Shown here one piece after another: positions 11,901 to 25,800 of a DNA stretch of 64,000 nucleotides (its first letter is position 1; the number at the start of each line of letters is the position of its first letter). Source of the stretch: Lepisosteus oculatus (lineage: Eukaryota; Chordata; Actinopteri; Semionotiformes; Lepisosteidae). Location: assembly GCF_040954835.1 (NCBI RefSeq), contig NC_090716.1:16243275-16307274 (forward strand). Reading direction: 5' to 3'. A model generated the notes under the pieces. The model had not been told where the DNA came from. It saw only the letters and a program-made list of their open reading frames with translations, and did no database searches. Both the position numbers and the translations under genes were made by a program.

Positions 11901-14900
11901 CGAAAATGCAGCCGGCGATCCCCGGCCACCTCCCCAAACCCAACTTTGGAAGTATGTCTCGCTGTCTGTTTAATTATTCATGAGGGCTTATTTTCGCTCC
12001 CTAGCATCTCTGTCGAAGTATATTATGCAGGCATCTCCCACTGTGGAGACAGTCACACTGCTGAGGCACAATGCATTGCTTTTCATTCACCACATGCATT
12101 TGTTCATCTGTGTAAAAAAAAGGCACAAGAGAAAATTTTGAGCTTAAAACAAGAGGCGGGCACCAAAATGCATTAGAAAAAAAGTTCCGATTCCTACTCA
12201 AATCATTCGTTTTATTTTGTGAAGAAATAACCAGGTGTGCTGCCTAACCAAAGAGCCTGTGAAATCCTCTGTAAGAAAACGAAACGGGTAGCATTGGTAG
12301 AAATACTATGTGTGACTGTTGTGACAATTGTGAGGTCTTGGTCAATATACGTCAGATGGCCAGTCCCGTGGAGCTAGTGTCTGTACCGTATGAAGAGCAC
12401 GAACCTGCCGAGGGCCTTCTCCCACATCCTGACGGCCCCTGCAAGCGTGTCACTGCGGTCCGCCTGCCCACCCTCCCCCGGCGCCTGCTCGACTGATCAC
12501 ATGAGGGGCCTGGGGAGGCGGGGGTGTCACACCGGAGTAGTCGCCGTTAGGTGTGAGCTCGTCATATCAGTATGTGTAAGGCTGGCAATGCAAGCTGCAG
12601 AATCAGTCACCCCCTCAAAGAGCAGTAGAGGAAATGAGTGCTTCCAAAACACTAACATGCCAAAGCGAGTTTTAAGATAGACCCAAGAAAAACAGGCCAT
12701 TCGTGCTTGATATGCACGGCAAAATTACACGCCCTCCCATGAGGCATGTAATCACTCTCCTTCCCCATCTGCCACAGACCCAGTGCTTGAGAGATACTCC
12801 CATGGAGTTAAACCACTGAAGGCAGTGGAGAAGCGTGTTCGGCTCTGGCTTGGAGGACGGCTGGGGTCATACAATGTGTTCGGTTCTGCTAAAAGGAGAG
12901 AAATGATATGGACTGTGTTAAACGTAATGGTCTGAAAATCGGTTTGATAGAAAAGGATAAATATGAACAGAGCTGGCCGAAAGTCACAGCCTGTCCGCGA
13001 TCACACTTGAGCTAATGGGATGATGCCACCCAAAAAGTAATTACTGCACCGAACTGGTGTTTTACCGTCGTTTCTGTTCTGCAAGATGAGAGAGGAGTGC
13101 GATTAATGGAGACAGGTTCGGATAACTGTTGGAGCGAACAGTTTGATCATTACTGTTGTTTGATGCCTCTGTTTGTGCTGTGCAGACCAAGCTCTGAGTC
13201 CAACTGGAAATCCATCTTGGTGGTCAAGAAATGTAAACGCTTCCGATTGACCCCTGTCGTCCAAGGAGCAGTCATTAACATAAATAGCCCATCTCCCCTT
13301 GTTCACCAGATCTGAGAAGCTTTCACGGACATCAATGATCTGAATGAATAACTTGTGACGATATGAATGATTGCGCGAGTTTCTCAAGAAAATCCCTCCT
13401 ACAGTGGCAGCTGTCCTGTCCCTGCCCCCTCAAAACGTGTTCTGCTAATGATGGGACTGAGTTGCCCAAACGAGTTAGCACTGAGCAGGGAGTCCTACCC
13501 CATACCCAGTTAGTCTGTATGTCTTGCTGCAATTCAGCCAGATCCATTCTGTTATATATTATCCTCTTGATGAGACAAGACTTTAGTATTCAGATCAACA
13601 GTGCTTTTTTTCAGTTTATGTAATGTTTGTGAAGACTGTTGCAAGCTTGCAGAATAGCCAATATCCAACACAGCATGTTTACCGAGACCTTTAAGGAGAT
13701 ATGATTCAATAACGACTCCCAAGAAAATCTTTGAGCAAACTTAATTTGTTCAAGCACTTCAGTTGCTGGAAATTTAATAAACGTGGTATCTAAAACAGAT
13801 GAATAAGCACAATATGTGTTTTCTAAAGATCTTGTAAAAACTACACCTGGCACCCGGATAGTAATTTCTGTTCTGATAACACTAATACCAAATCAGACAT
13901 GTCAGAGATGTGTAAGCACTGTGATCTTCTTTCTGATCAGTGTCGGAAGATTGTGCAGCAGCGTTAATGGCTTTATTGCAGTTTTTGAATCGATCGTTGT
14001 CTAAGGACTTTGTTGCAGAAGTGCTGATTGAATAGAACATCTCTTATGGTAATGTTTCACTGGGCATTTATTTGTGGAAGTGATGCGGTTTGCAAAATGT
14101 TATGTTTTGAATTGCAGTAATTTTAAAGAAGAAGGCATGTTGCTTCTGGGAAGTATTTAAATCGTCCTTAGTTGTTTGAACACTGTCAAAACATATTTTG
14201 AAAGGATATATTTTTTAACATGAATACTGGTGCACAGGTTACACGTCAATAAAGACGAATTGTTTCAAATTGGGAAAGTTGCTCTGACCTCAAGTCAGAA
14301 ATTTTGGAGGAAAGCTAAGCCCAAACATATTGCAGTGTTTTCATTTTTAAACTCACTCACTTTTCATTATCACTTACAAGTTGAGTACTGCGACATTCAA
14401 CATGACGTTGTGAGTGTTCACAGTCGTGGTAGAATTAGTCTTTACCGGCAGTGAGAACTCAGAGCTTTGAAAAGTGCGCTGTATGTCTGGCACAAGGTCT
14501 TGCAGACCTGACTATTTATAGGAAGAAAATGATGTTCCAGGCAACGGCGTTGAAAGTTCGCGCAACGTCACAAGCTCTTTCTCTTGAGCAACGAAAAGCA
14601 GTTCCAGCACACGTACTCGTAATATTTGGGAACGGCCTCTCATTTCGTAATTTGGTTCCAGTTCTCAGCGTTAGGCTGCTAAACAGCCTGCAACAGAGAA
14701 TCTCGTCCTTAATTCATGTCCACCTTTTAGGATTTTCTTAAATACGGCTAATAATTCTGACTGTCACTTTGTGTTAGCCTTCGTAGTTGAGTGCATTATG
14801 ATTGGTCATTTTAGTCCTCAATCTTTAGATTTTTTCGCAGCTAGCATGTCCCTGGAAAACTCATTTGGCCGATTTTATCATGTGAATTCTCGCCAGTGGA

Positions 14901-14939
14901 AAGTTGAATTCCATGTCTCCTCCTTGAAGGGCGACGTGG

Positions 14940-15140
14940 GGCCCTGGGGTGCTGTCTGCGTGGAGTCTGCATGTTCTCCCCGGGTTCGCCTGGGTTCTCT
15001 CCAGGTGCTTCACAGATATACTTGTAGGCTGATTGACATCTGGAAAATGCTGTGTCCACGTGCTTATGGTGGACTGGCGTCCTGTCCAGGGTGTACCCTG
15101 CCTTGCACCCTGAATTAAAAGAAATGGATGTCTGGATCAT
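14940..15140 (+). repeat. interspersed repeat, near full-length copy
   Basis: Has 'ctgcgtggagtctgcatg', 'ttctccccgggttcgcctgg' and 'ggactggcgtcctgtccagg', then 'gtgtaccctgccttgcaccc'. One of the best preserved copies of the family seen at 1222-1465. Confidence 0.7.
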
Positions 15141-15849
15141 CTCCTTGATTTTTTGTGTAAATCACGACATTATTCGCCCCTGCTGCGAGGTCAATTTGCG
15201 ATCACTACTTTGCCAGAAACGTGCAACATTTTATCAGTCTGTTTACGCTGCCTTGTTTAGAAACTCCTATTTCTGGACAAGTAGATTTTCGCATTTCTCG
15301 CAAGAAATGCCACAGAGACGTGATAACGGCAGTTTCTAAGGAAACTGTTTAGTTCATCGCCGAGCATCCCATGAGATAGTGCACTGAAATGAGACTCTGC
15401 ATAAAATTAAACAAAAGAAAACCATCTGCCAGGACAAAGCTTAGGCATGTCTTTAGGCAAAACAAAAAAAATGCAGATCGCGCATTCCGCAGGAAAGCTA
15501 ACCTTTAATTAGGACTGTGAGAACAGCGAGAGAGGCCGAAGCTTGGTTAATATTTTCTGAGGTTTTATCACTGCACTAGGCTTCAAGATAAAACAGATTC
15601 TCAGTCGGTGCCCCTCCCCTTCCCCATATGTCACTAAAAATAAAAAATAAAATGAATTAAGGCAATTAAACGGTACATGATTACACGCGATAAGAGGAAG
15701 TAGGGTTCATTTTCTCAAAAAACAGCAGAGTTACAGTATATACTGTAGCGTGTCATGTACAGTGGTTAAAAGGGGCTAAACCTAGCTACAGTACAATAGA
15801 GCCTGGTAACCTCTCACTAAATCCCGAAAGGGTTTTCTATCAACAACAG

Positions 15850-15850
15850 C

Positions 15851-15888
<38 letters not shown>
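15850..15888 (+). repeat. (AAT)n microsatellite
   Basis: About twelve uninterrupted AAT/ATA units. Confidence 0.95.
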
Positions 15889-15889
<1 letters not shown>

Positions 15890-16789
15890 CATCATGTGGT
15901 GGACTTTGTGGGTTCAGAGACCAGTGATTTCGTGCGTGGGATTTCTTTTTTTTTTGTTTGCTTGTTTGTTTAAGTGTGTCTATTCTTATCTTTAAAAAAA
16001 CTGGAAAGTGGATTCTTCAGGTAGTGCAGAAAGCCGCGCAGGACAGGGTGAGATGCGGTAGCGTCTGGCCCAGGTGATCCCACATTCCTGCATTCCTGGG
16101 TGGTGACTTTATAAGTCTTTTCCAGTAATACACTCTGTAGACAACAGGGCAACAGTGCTGAATTACGGCGGTGAAGAAAACGTAAAGACAAATTATTTTG
16201 CTAAAGACATACGCCCTTTGTGTGATGTTCCTTGGGATTCAGAGCGGCTACACTTGAGGCCATCAGAAATACCGTCACTACCCAAAGGAAAGTCAGTCAT
16301 TGTAACTGCAGAGCAATTTTGTACTTATTGTCCGACTTGTCTGCTTCGCTAGAGTGTGTACATCAGGCTTACCGCAATTTAACATGGTGGCTTTTAATCA
16401 CTTATGTACGTTTTCTAACAACACCTTAGCCTGCTTTTATGTTGCAGCGCGATGCAATTTACCGTGCAATGCACTGCGCTTTTATACAGACTAGGAAAAT
16501 TGAAGGGGAACTTTTGAAAACCGCGTTTAAATGCTTGTCTAGGCGATGTAAACATGGCATATTTGGCCTAAAGGGCAAATCAGGCAGGAGAGAGGCGCTC
16601 AGGGAATCGCCTTCTCGGGCAGATCTGATTTTCTCCCTTTCAACATTCGGAATTCAGAAACAAAAGAGAGACAGAAGAAAACTACAGGCAGTGACGGGGA
16701 GATCCCATATTTTAGATTTCACGGTGGCCGACGCCTTCTACCAGTCAGTCACCCGTGTCTGCTGCAGCTTTCAGAAACTGGCTCGCTGT

Positions 16790-16955
16790 CTGTGTGCAGT
16801 CTGTGTGTTCCCCCAGGCGTGCGTGTGGGTGTCCCCGGAGAGCTCCGGTTTCCTCCCACAGTCCGAAGATGTGCTGGCAGGTTAATTGGCCGTGTGAAAG
16901 CTGGCCCCAGTGTGAGTGTGTGTCTGCCCTGCGATTAACAGGTGTCCCATGATTA
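16790..16955 (+). repeat. interspersed repeat, middle section
   Basis: Contains 'tgtgtgttcccccaggcgtg', 'ggtttcctcccacagtccga' and 'gtgctggcaggttaattggc' modules of the same family, followed by a short AAT/AAG run at about 16963-16987. Confidence 0.6.
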
Positions 16956-18902
16956 TGATGGTAATAATAATAATAAGAAGAAGAAGGTGCGGGTCGTGCA
17001 TTGGGTAGTATTTGGGCTCCAGAGGTGGAAAGGTAGTGCACCGATGTCAGGCGCTGTGGATGATGAGGCCCAACGCGCCGCTTTGGCACCGACAACGCAA
17101 ATCTACTGTATGTATATATAAAGCAAAACCCCATATAATTTCCCGCAATGTTTTTGCTTTACTTGGCACCGTGCTTTTGAGAATGAATTTCCTGTTTTTG
17201 AAAGGCAGTGTGGACGTGTTTCAGTACCTGATGGTTAGTCTTTGTGAGTGCCATGGGGTTTTCGCTAAATGTGTAGGTAACACGAGCGCCGGGAGATACC
17301 GTACTTCCCCCGGCTTACTGTAATTTGCGGTGCCAGGAGTGACATTTGAAATTGCTTTCGTGGGCAGCCCTGTTATGTACGTCAATCACATCGCAGCGTC
17401 CAACTACTGTGTAAATTACCTAGCAAGTCTACTGGACATGGCATATAAATGTTTTCCTGCGTCCCGGTGATTCCAATCATGATGAAATATAGCGGAAAGT
17501 AATTTTGTTTAATGGACTGGTTCGTGAAGAACATCCATCCTAAAGACAAACGTGTATTAACGCCAGCTTTTCACACAAACCGGACACAGGACTGCCTCCA
17601 GGAAAGAACTGTCTGCCACTCGGGCACAGATGCCTGTTTCCCCGCTGCCAGCCAATAAACGCCCCCTGGAGGATTTGAAAAACACTGCACCTCTGTGGTA
17701 ATAGTACCACATATCACCACAGGCTTTCCTAAGATCTCCTGTGAAGATTTAGGATCGCAGAAACGAACATCATCAACTTTTTTTTCCTGCAGGTAGCCTA
17801 ATTAAAATGTGATGTTTTCTGCAAGTAAAACAACATCGTGTTTTCCATCCCTGGGAATGTTAATGCACTGCGATTTGGAAAATTACCTCATAACAAAATT
17901 AGCTTAATTGGGCAGTTTAACTTCGTGGTGGATAAACAAGGAACTAAAGGCATTTATACGTTTTTTTTTGCAATTACCTTAAACAAGGGTGATCAGGATT
18001 CTATTCCATTCTTTTATATACAGTTTGTTTACCAATTTTAGCTAAATACTGTACAGTACCAGTAGCTAATGCATTTCAAAGAACAGATTTCAGTTGGTCA
18101 GTCCTTGTAAATTCAATTTAAAGGATGTAGTACAAATAATTTTTATACTTTTTATTTATAAAAGAATCTTCTAGAAACAGTAATTTGCAATAAATACTTA
18201 ATAATAGACTTGTAGAATACAAAATGCTGCACTTCTGTAATCACAGAAAATAATTACATAAACTAAGAACTGTTTTTGGAGATGATTGGGAACAACAAGG
18301 CATCTTAAGAAGGAGACAGCTTAAAAACTTAGGATGATGTTTTTTAAATATCCAAACTATACATTACAAGCAAGAAATGTATAAAAGTTGTTACCACAAG
18401 ATCAACCAGTAGAATACATTTATCTATTCATAAAACCATTGTCTTGATTATTGATCATTTGCTATCCAAAGGTTGTAATCAAATTGAAATTTTGCTTCAC
18501 ATGACAGATGACATAAAAAAATTCCATTTGTGGTTGCATCATCCAGGTGCAGGAATTTGTCAATAAAAGTCCTAAATATCTTGTGGTTTTGTACACTTTT
18601 GCCAGGCTAAATGTCTTTCATGGAAAATTACAACAATCGCCTACTATTCTATTCACCTAGGGTCCAACATAGTCTAATAGGATTGTAGACTCTACAGGGA
18701 GAAGATGTGCCAAAAGAACTTCTCTAATCAGTCATTCCTTCCTGTGCTGAAAATAACTGACCAAGGTATTTTCTTTACGGACCTCCAAAGAGATATAAGG
18801 AGACCTACATCTGATTTTCTGTCACAGAGCCCTTCAGGCCACAAATAAACAGAATTGCTCACAAGGTAGCACAGTAGATTTACATTAACGTGATACAGGA
18901 AC

Positions 18903-18996
18903 AAGTAATAGGTTTATTCCATGCTGAAAATACTCCACGGCCGAAACTTTGTGTTTTCTTTCTTCTTTTTTTCAGCATGGAATAAACCTATTACTT
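18903..18996. repeat. perfect 28-bp inverted repeat (snap-back), transposon-end like
   Basis: Bases 18903-18930 are the exact reverse complement of 18969-18996, with a 38-base loop containing 'ctccacggccgaaac'. A diverged relative of the loop ('cacctgaagaaggctccac') is at 7868-7890, so this is part of a dispersed element rather than a unique hairpin. Confidence 0.75.
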
Positions 18997-19756
18997 ATTC
19001 CTTTGCAGCCTACGCATGCTGATGCAGCTCCCCACCTTAACATGATACAGCCTTAGAAACCTGAAAAAATGTGTCCAGTCAAGCTAGGAACAATGAAGCG
19101 TTCAGGAATCTTTTGCCTGTATCACAGCATTTCCCAAAAGGAAACCTGCATCTAAAATTAGGTTTCCTGGTTCACAGGAATTTGGAAGGCAGTCAGCCAA
19201 AAGACCTTTTAATGTAGACAGAGAAATATAACACATGTAAAAACTCATCGTGGTGTTTAAAGAGATAACTGTGAAATGGCACACATACTGTAGCAAGTCC
19301 ATTCAATTATGCAGTTTTGCTGTAACCAGATCCTCAAATATTTAACTAATATCAAGAAATATTTGTATCAATTCTGCAATGGAGCAGATGGGAAAGGCCA
19401 CAAGCTGAATAGCACTAACTCAGTATTTTCCTGAAAAGCAAAATAGGATTGACTTTTTAAAACATTTGTGAGTAAGAAACCAGTGAGTGTCTTGTGGGCC
19501 AAGATTGCAACATTGTGTGGAGGAAACAGACATTAAGCTTTCCCTAAATCATCACTGAAATCAAAACTGAAAACAAGCAAACTGGGGAGGATTCAACTTC
19601 CAAAACTCATTTATTTTCTTCATGATTTATGTGGTAAACGTTGTATCTCAACGCATAAAAAGTACAGAGTATAAATATCTCAACAATTCCTTCATTCGAC
19701 ACGCGACCAAACAGATTTCTAAAACAATACAATTCCCAGAGGCCCCCGGAGGAGGG

Positions 19757-19800
19757 GTCACATGTCCCCTTTCACGTGAGCTAGGGGTAGTGGTCACATG
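19757..19800 (+). promoter_or_regulatory. E-box/M-box cluster upstream of commd9
   Basis: Two GTCACATG boxes (19757-19764, 19793-19800) flank a TCACGTGA palindrome (19772-19779), all within 50 bp upstream of the commd9 ATG. Such sites suit USF/MITF/TFE bHLH-zip factors. Function is inferred only. Confidence 0.45.
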
Positions 19801-19807
19801 GTTAGAG

Positions 19808-22800
19808 ATGGCAGCCTTAACAGAACAGCATTTTAAGTCGCTACAGCTTCTCCTTAAGGTAACTTAAAACAAATATTTTCACGTTACTTTGTTGGTGATC
19901 AAATTAGTTTTTATTCATGTTGTAATTATCTTGAAGTAGAAATAAGCACATGTTATCAAGGTGATACTAACGTCTGTGGATTTCCGTGTTGTCAAGAGTT
20001 TATGGTGTTTGTATTTGATACATAATATTTATATTTTTGGTTTAAAAAAAGACTTAAAAAGAGTTTAATCACACTGTTAGGTGATTTTGTGTACGACTGT
20101 GTGCAAGGTGCATCTTTAGGCGACGGATTGCACTCCAAATTTCCTGTCTAGTCAAAAGAGTGGAGAAATGAAGAAAGTTTAATACACGTTCACCTACCTA
20201 GAATACTGCCACAACCCTCGAAATTAACCCTCGTTAAAAAGGCAACTTGTTTCATTCCAGCAGGGTCTTCCTCTTAGAATTACGTCTAGCAGTCGTAAAG
20301 TATATGAAAAGGTAATTTGGAGTTGGAAACACCTGTGTAGGGGAGCCTATTTAGTTTGCTGATTCCTTGCCTCTGTGTACTCCTGGTTTGCCCACTTTTA
20401 TACATTTGGCCTCTTCTAATCTAATCTTCTAAACTACTTCTAAATCAAAAACTGGTTTGAGTTACAGAACAGCAGTTTTTTTGTTACCCTCGGTTGTAAC
20501 CAGTGGGATTAGCTAAATAGTGCAGTTTAAGAATGAATGGTGATGCGCTGTGTTAAAGGAAATTGTTTGAAATGAATAATACTAATGATTACATTATGAG
20601 TAAACCATTTGATTGGTTTGTTTAGAAAAGGGTGAAATGTTGGAACGATTTTAAAATGTATGTATTCCAGATATTTTGTTCACAGCAAAGCAAAGCAACC
20701 TATCTGTTCAATAAACAGTAGAACTCTAGTTTTGTCAGTGGAGAAAAATCTACTATATCAAAATGCACGTTTACTGTTTCTTTGTGAGCAAATGAGGTGA
20801 ATGGGGGTCAAAAATTAAAAATAAAACAAATGTTTGGAGATTGATTGACCCAGCGGCAAATCACCAGAGTGAAGTCTGCTTTCCGGCTGACGGTTGTATG
20901 TCAGTTTGAATTCAAGGCTTTTTCTTTTATATGCAATTGATAATTTACAGATGAAGGATGAATATTCAATTTAAAAACCTGATACATAAGGACATAGGCT
21001 TAAGGAAAATTGGAAAAGGGAGCATTCACTTACGGTAAGGCTTACACTTGAGCTCAGATCTCGGAGGAGCTGTGTTCTGTGCTGTCAGAGCCCCTGAGTT
21101 TCAGGACTTGAACTGAAGTAGCTGAACTCGGAGGTGTCTGACCCTGCCTGCTCTTCTCTCCTGCACCCTGTCTGCTGGGCGGAAGGCTTCCTCTAAAGAC
21201 GTGGTGAGGCAGCTGGTCCAGCGGTGCTTCCCGCCGGGAGCGGCCGAGTCCAGGAGCCTGATGGAGACTGCGGCCAGCAGCCTGTCCGTCACGGGGGAGG
21301 AGTCCCAGCAGGTGAGGCAGGCCTGTCCAGAGACCCGCTCCTCCCCGGTCAATCGTGTGACATAGGAGGGCAGGACCAGGAAACAAGTCTGGGGGTTGTG
21401 TGTTTCAACTCGTCTGCTGCCGTAGTGGTCATATACTTTGAGCCAGACCTTCAGGGCTACTAATCCATGTCATGTTTTTATTTATACTCTAAAAAAAGTA
21501 AGCTTTTAAAGAGTCGGAGCCCCTACCCTTCTACCCTTTTATCGTCATTACTTCTGCTGATGGGTGGCCTGGATGTTGGCATTGCTGCCTCTCCCTGTCT
21601 GTGTGGGGTTGGCATGTTTTCACAAGGGTTTCCACTGGCTGCTCCCAAAGACAGGTTGCCTCAAAATGACGTGGTGTCCCATGTCTGCATTCCTACCAGA
21701 GAAACACTGAAATGAAATCGGACACCTAAGGTGGATATGCTCGTTATTAAGAGCTTGTCAGCAGCTGTGCTCTGTTCTTCCACCACAGTGGACCCAAGCA
21801 ACCACTTTTGTTTTGACTCGGTCTGCCCCTCGTTCTCTCTTGCAGCTGCTCAGGGCCTTACACACCCTCTCGCGCCATGTGGTGCTCCATGGCCTGGCGT
21901 CTCCGGAGCAGATCCTTGGGGTTTTCCCCGACGGTTTCCACCCCAGCCTCAAAAATCTGCTCACCAAGATCCTTCTGGAGCAAAGGTACCGAAGCCCCCT
22001 CACACGCAGTCTGTGAACAAGCATGAGTTTCTTTCTTCTGTGGCACAGGACGGCTAGCTAGCTGAGATAATTAATCAATTTGATAACATTGTGCATTTTA
22101 AAACTGCCTCATAGCGCAGGGGCCCTGGTTTCAGTTCCAGACCTGGGGTGCTGTCTTCTGGAGTTTGTATGTTTTCCGTGGGTTTGTGTGGGTTTCCTCC
22201 AAGTGCTTTGGTTTCCTGCTGTCCAAAGACATGCTGGTAGGTTCACTGGCTTCTGGGAAAATTGACCCTGGTGTGTGTGTGTGTGTGTGCGCCCTGTGAT
22301 GGACTGGCATCCCCTCTTGTGTGTATCCCACCTTGCGCCCGTTGGTTATCAGACACTGACTCTTACTTCTCCGTGACCCTGGATTGGATGAAGTGGTTAA
22401 AAAATGTATAAATGGATCTTCATAGTAGTTTCTGCAGTAGAGCTTGAAAGTGATAGATCTTTGGGTGATCAAACAAATCTATTATAAAACTCATTAGTGA
22501 ATTAATAGTTACTACTTGAGTCTGATGGAATTACTACCACTGTGGACTTTGCAGCACCCCGATTTTGTCCTTGATGTTTGTGTAGTACTTTTTGGGACAC
22601 ACCAGAGTGTAATCTCATTACCTAAATGTAGTCCAGATTTTAGGAATTTAATGCTTTGTTTTTCATCAGAATGTTTTTTAAATTTAGTATGTTAAAGCCA
22701 TTATATAGGGCTCAGAAAGACTTGTAGAAATGCATTATCCATTGGGAAGTTGTGTGTGTTATGAGAAGAACACCACTCGGCAAATAGGGACTTTTATTAA

Positions 22801-25800
22801 GTAATGTCTGAATCCCATTATGTTGATATAGGTGCTACAAAATATAAATTACCTTTAAAATAGTTTGGGCTTTAAAACAAATCATGTTATTAAGTAATTT
22901 GATAATGTAGCAGTTTTCTGCTGTTGTATTTGAATTTCTCAAAAACAAGCACAGGATGGTTTGAAGTTATTTATAGATTATTGAAGGCAAATTAAGGGTT
23001 TAGTAATGGTCTAGGCTTTCTTATGTAATTTGTAAATCAAATTATTATGCAATACTTCACAGACAACCATTAATCAAAGTTACAGCTATGATTGCTTTAG
23101 CGTGGAGTACTTGGGTACAGTACTGCTGTAAAGTGATTGTAATGTAATAACAGAGCTACAATAAGATACAGAAGAAGTCTGTAAGAACATAAAAATGACC
23201 TTGAAAGTTTTTGTCAGTACAACAAAGTAATATATAAGGACATGTAAAATGTTAGTTTGAGTAACGTCTTACTTGCTTTTTGTTTTGCATGTAAAATAAT
23301 CTTTAATGGTGTGGTTGAATAACAGTAGTTATCTAATGTGACTTATTAAATTAGTTTGAGTTTCTGGTTTCCTGCCACCGAAAAAAGAAGTGCTTATGCA
23401 ATGCACAAGTAGTTATGTATTTTGCAACATTTCTTCTGAGATCTCCCAGTGGGGTGTTGCATTTTCAACAATAGAAGCAGACCTGTAGAATTAAAGGGAA
23501 GTATAAGACATAACCTTCATAGAGGGTGGGAATTAAGCAGCTCAAACAGCTTATGCATGAATTTCCATCAGCTAACTTGTATGGAAAACATTATTGCTAT
23601 ACTTGCTGGAAGTTCATGTGACAACTTACAGAATATATTTTGGTTACATACTGTGACCTGATTACTCGAGTGTTTGAGCATGAGAACGGGTTTCATTGTA
23701 CAAGCCTGCGGGACATCTGCCCAGCTGATGCTTTTTTAGTTTCTTATTTCTTACGAGCTCTTAGTGCCGTACTTGAAATAGACTTTGAAATTTACCTCAG
23801 GACCACCAGTTTGGCTCTTTTCCACACCCACCTGGTTTGGAATAGCCAGCGACTAGAATAGGCAGCGAGAGACCCTGTGATCGCACACCCTGCAGAACCA
23901 GGGAGTGTGGGCGGTACCTTCCAGCACGTCAACCTTTCAGTGACCCGGCTTTGGACACATGGCGGGCCCCTGGGGCCGTACCGGGTCAGGCGGACAGGCG
24001 CGTCCTCGTCTGCCTGCAAGGGCCCAGGCGTCTGTAAGTGTCGCGGTCACTGGGAGGTGAGAGATGGACTTGTTCACCACTGGACAACCTTGATTCTGTA
24101 GAGCATTGAGAACCCTGGACCTCAGGTGTTCAGATTGATCAGATAAGATCACTTTATCGGCCCTATACAATTTCTTGCATTAGGAATTTGTCTTCTCGCA
24201 GACCCCAACCTGATCTCCTTGAGACACACAGACAGGGAGAGAAGCCTGGAGTCAGAGCGCAGGGTCAGACATTTTTACAGCGCCCCTGGAGCTGCTGGGG
24301 TTAAGGGCTTTATTCAGGGGCCCAATGGAGTAGGATTCCTCTGCATATGAAGGAGAAGCACTTGCAGGTCCTTGGATGAAGGAGAAATATAATCTCGAGA
24401 ATTCAGAGAAGTAAATTTTAAAAATGTTCGCATCACTTGAGGAAATTAATTACTTGTTTATTTGTCTGGGACTTTTGTCCACAAGTATTATTTTTATTTA
24501 AAAAATAACAGGAAGTATGACTCAATTTCCCAGCCCTAACTCATGATTTACAAAATGTGCCATTAATGCCAATGACATTAGGGCTTAAAGTGATTTCTTA
24601 CTCAAACTAATGTTTCGAAATGGAGGTGGTGGTGTATTCAGTTTGGTGCATTCAGGATTTCTGCATTACAGTATCTTAACACTTAAAGTAATAGTCTGTT
24701 TTTTATTTTGAATATGATATATAGATATACATATACTTGAATCAAAAGTTCATAACTTTACATGAGTAAAACATATCTGCCGCTGAGATCTGTTGTAGAA
24801 ATGAACACTAATGTTTTGAGTGCCATTTCACTAGGAGCCAGTCAGCCACTAGGTGGCAGCCGTGATACGCATGGCTCATGTTGACTGACGGGCTCAGGGT
24901 TTCAGATACTGAGCGGTAGCACAACACGTATTACAGTCATGTATTTATTCCGAAACACATTGTAGGACCTGTTGCATAAGACGAGAACCAAAATGTAATT
25001 TGTCCACGCAGCTGGTACAGTATACAGAACTTACGGTACAGTTCTGTATGTGTTTTGTATGAATGGGTTTTGGACATGCAGTTTAAGACTTCGATAGCTC
25101 ACTCGTATGAGGTCGGTAATCTAATTAAAAATTCCTTTCAGTAATTAAGTTAACTCATTTCTCTTTCACTCAAGGTATGCATTGAGGCAGTAAATAGATA
25201 TCTTAATGAAGGGCATGAATTCTGCTTTTATAGCTTTTCTTTCATTATTAAGTCCTCAGTGGTCACTGGGGTGCACCGTGCTTCAGTTCACTCTTAAATA
25301 ATTTACCCATTCTGGTCCTCTTCTCCTCTTTCTTCTTCCCTTACCTCTGTCACATCTGTGGCCATCATCTCACCCTGCTTCTCTCCCTCTTCCTCATCTG
25401 TGTCTTCTTTCTCCTCTCCCTTCTCCCCCTTGTCCTCTCCGTTCTCCTCCTCTTCCTCACCCGTGTCTTCTTCCTCTCCCTTCTCCTCCTCTTCCTCCCC
25501 CTTCTTCTTCTCCTCCTCTTTTTCACCTTCTTTTTCCCCCTCCTCCTCTACACCCAACACATCTTTGTTTTCCTCCTTTCCCTCTCCCTTTCCTTCTTGT
25601 TTCTTTTCCTCCGTGTCCTCCTCTTCCTTCCTGTGGCTCTCGTGCTCCTTGTCTTCTGCCACAGCCGCCTCTTCCTCCTCATCTTCCTCATCTAGCTCTC
25701 TACGGCTCCCATATGCTTCTTCATATTGCCTGATGAATTGCTGAGCCTTGGCTTCTCCCATCTCTTCTGGACACAGCTGCCTGGGTAGCAGGCTCGCCAG

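Larger units (their letters stand above)
11930..19807. other. spacer between divergent prr5l and commd9
   Basis: About 8 kb without a supported gene. It contains repeat copies at 14940-15140 and 16790-16955, triplet microsatellites, and a perfect 28-bp inverted repeat at 18903-18996. ORFs such as 16439-16885 run into a repeat and show no family features. Confidence 0.45.

Noticed and set aside
16439-16885. 148-codon plus-strand ORF
   Set aside because: Its C-terminal third is an interspersed repeat also present at five or more other places in the window.
25358-25744. Ser-rich plus-strand ORF of 128 codons
   Set aside because: It is the complement of the Glu/Lys-rich last exon of the nested minus-strand gene.
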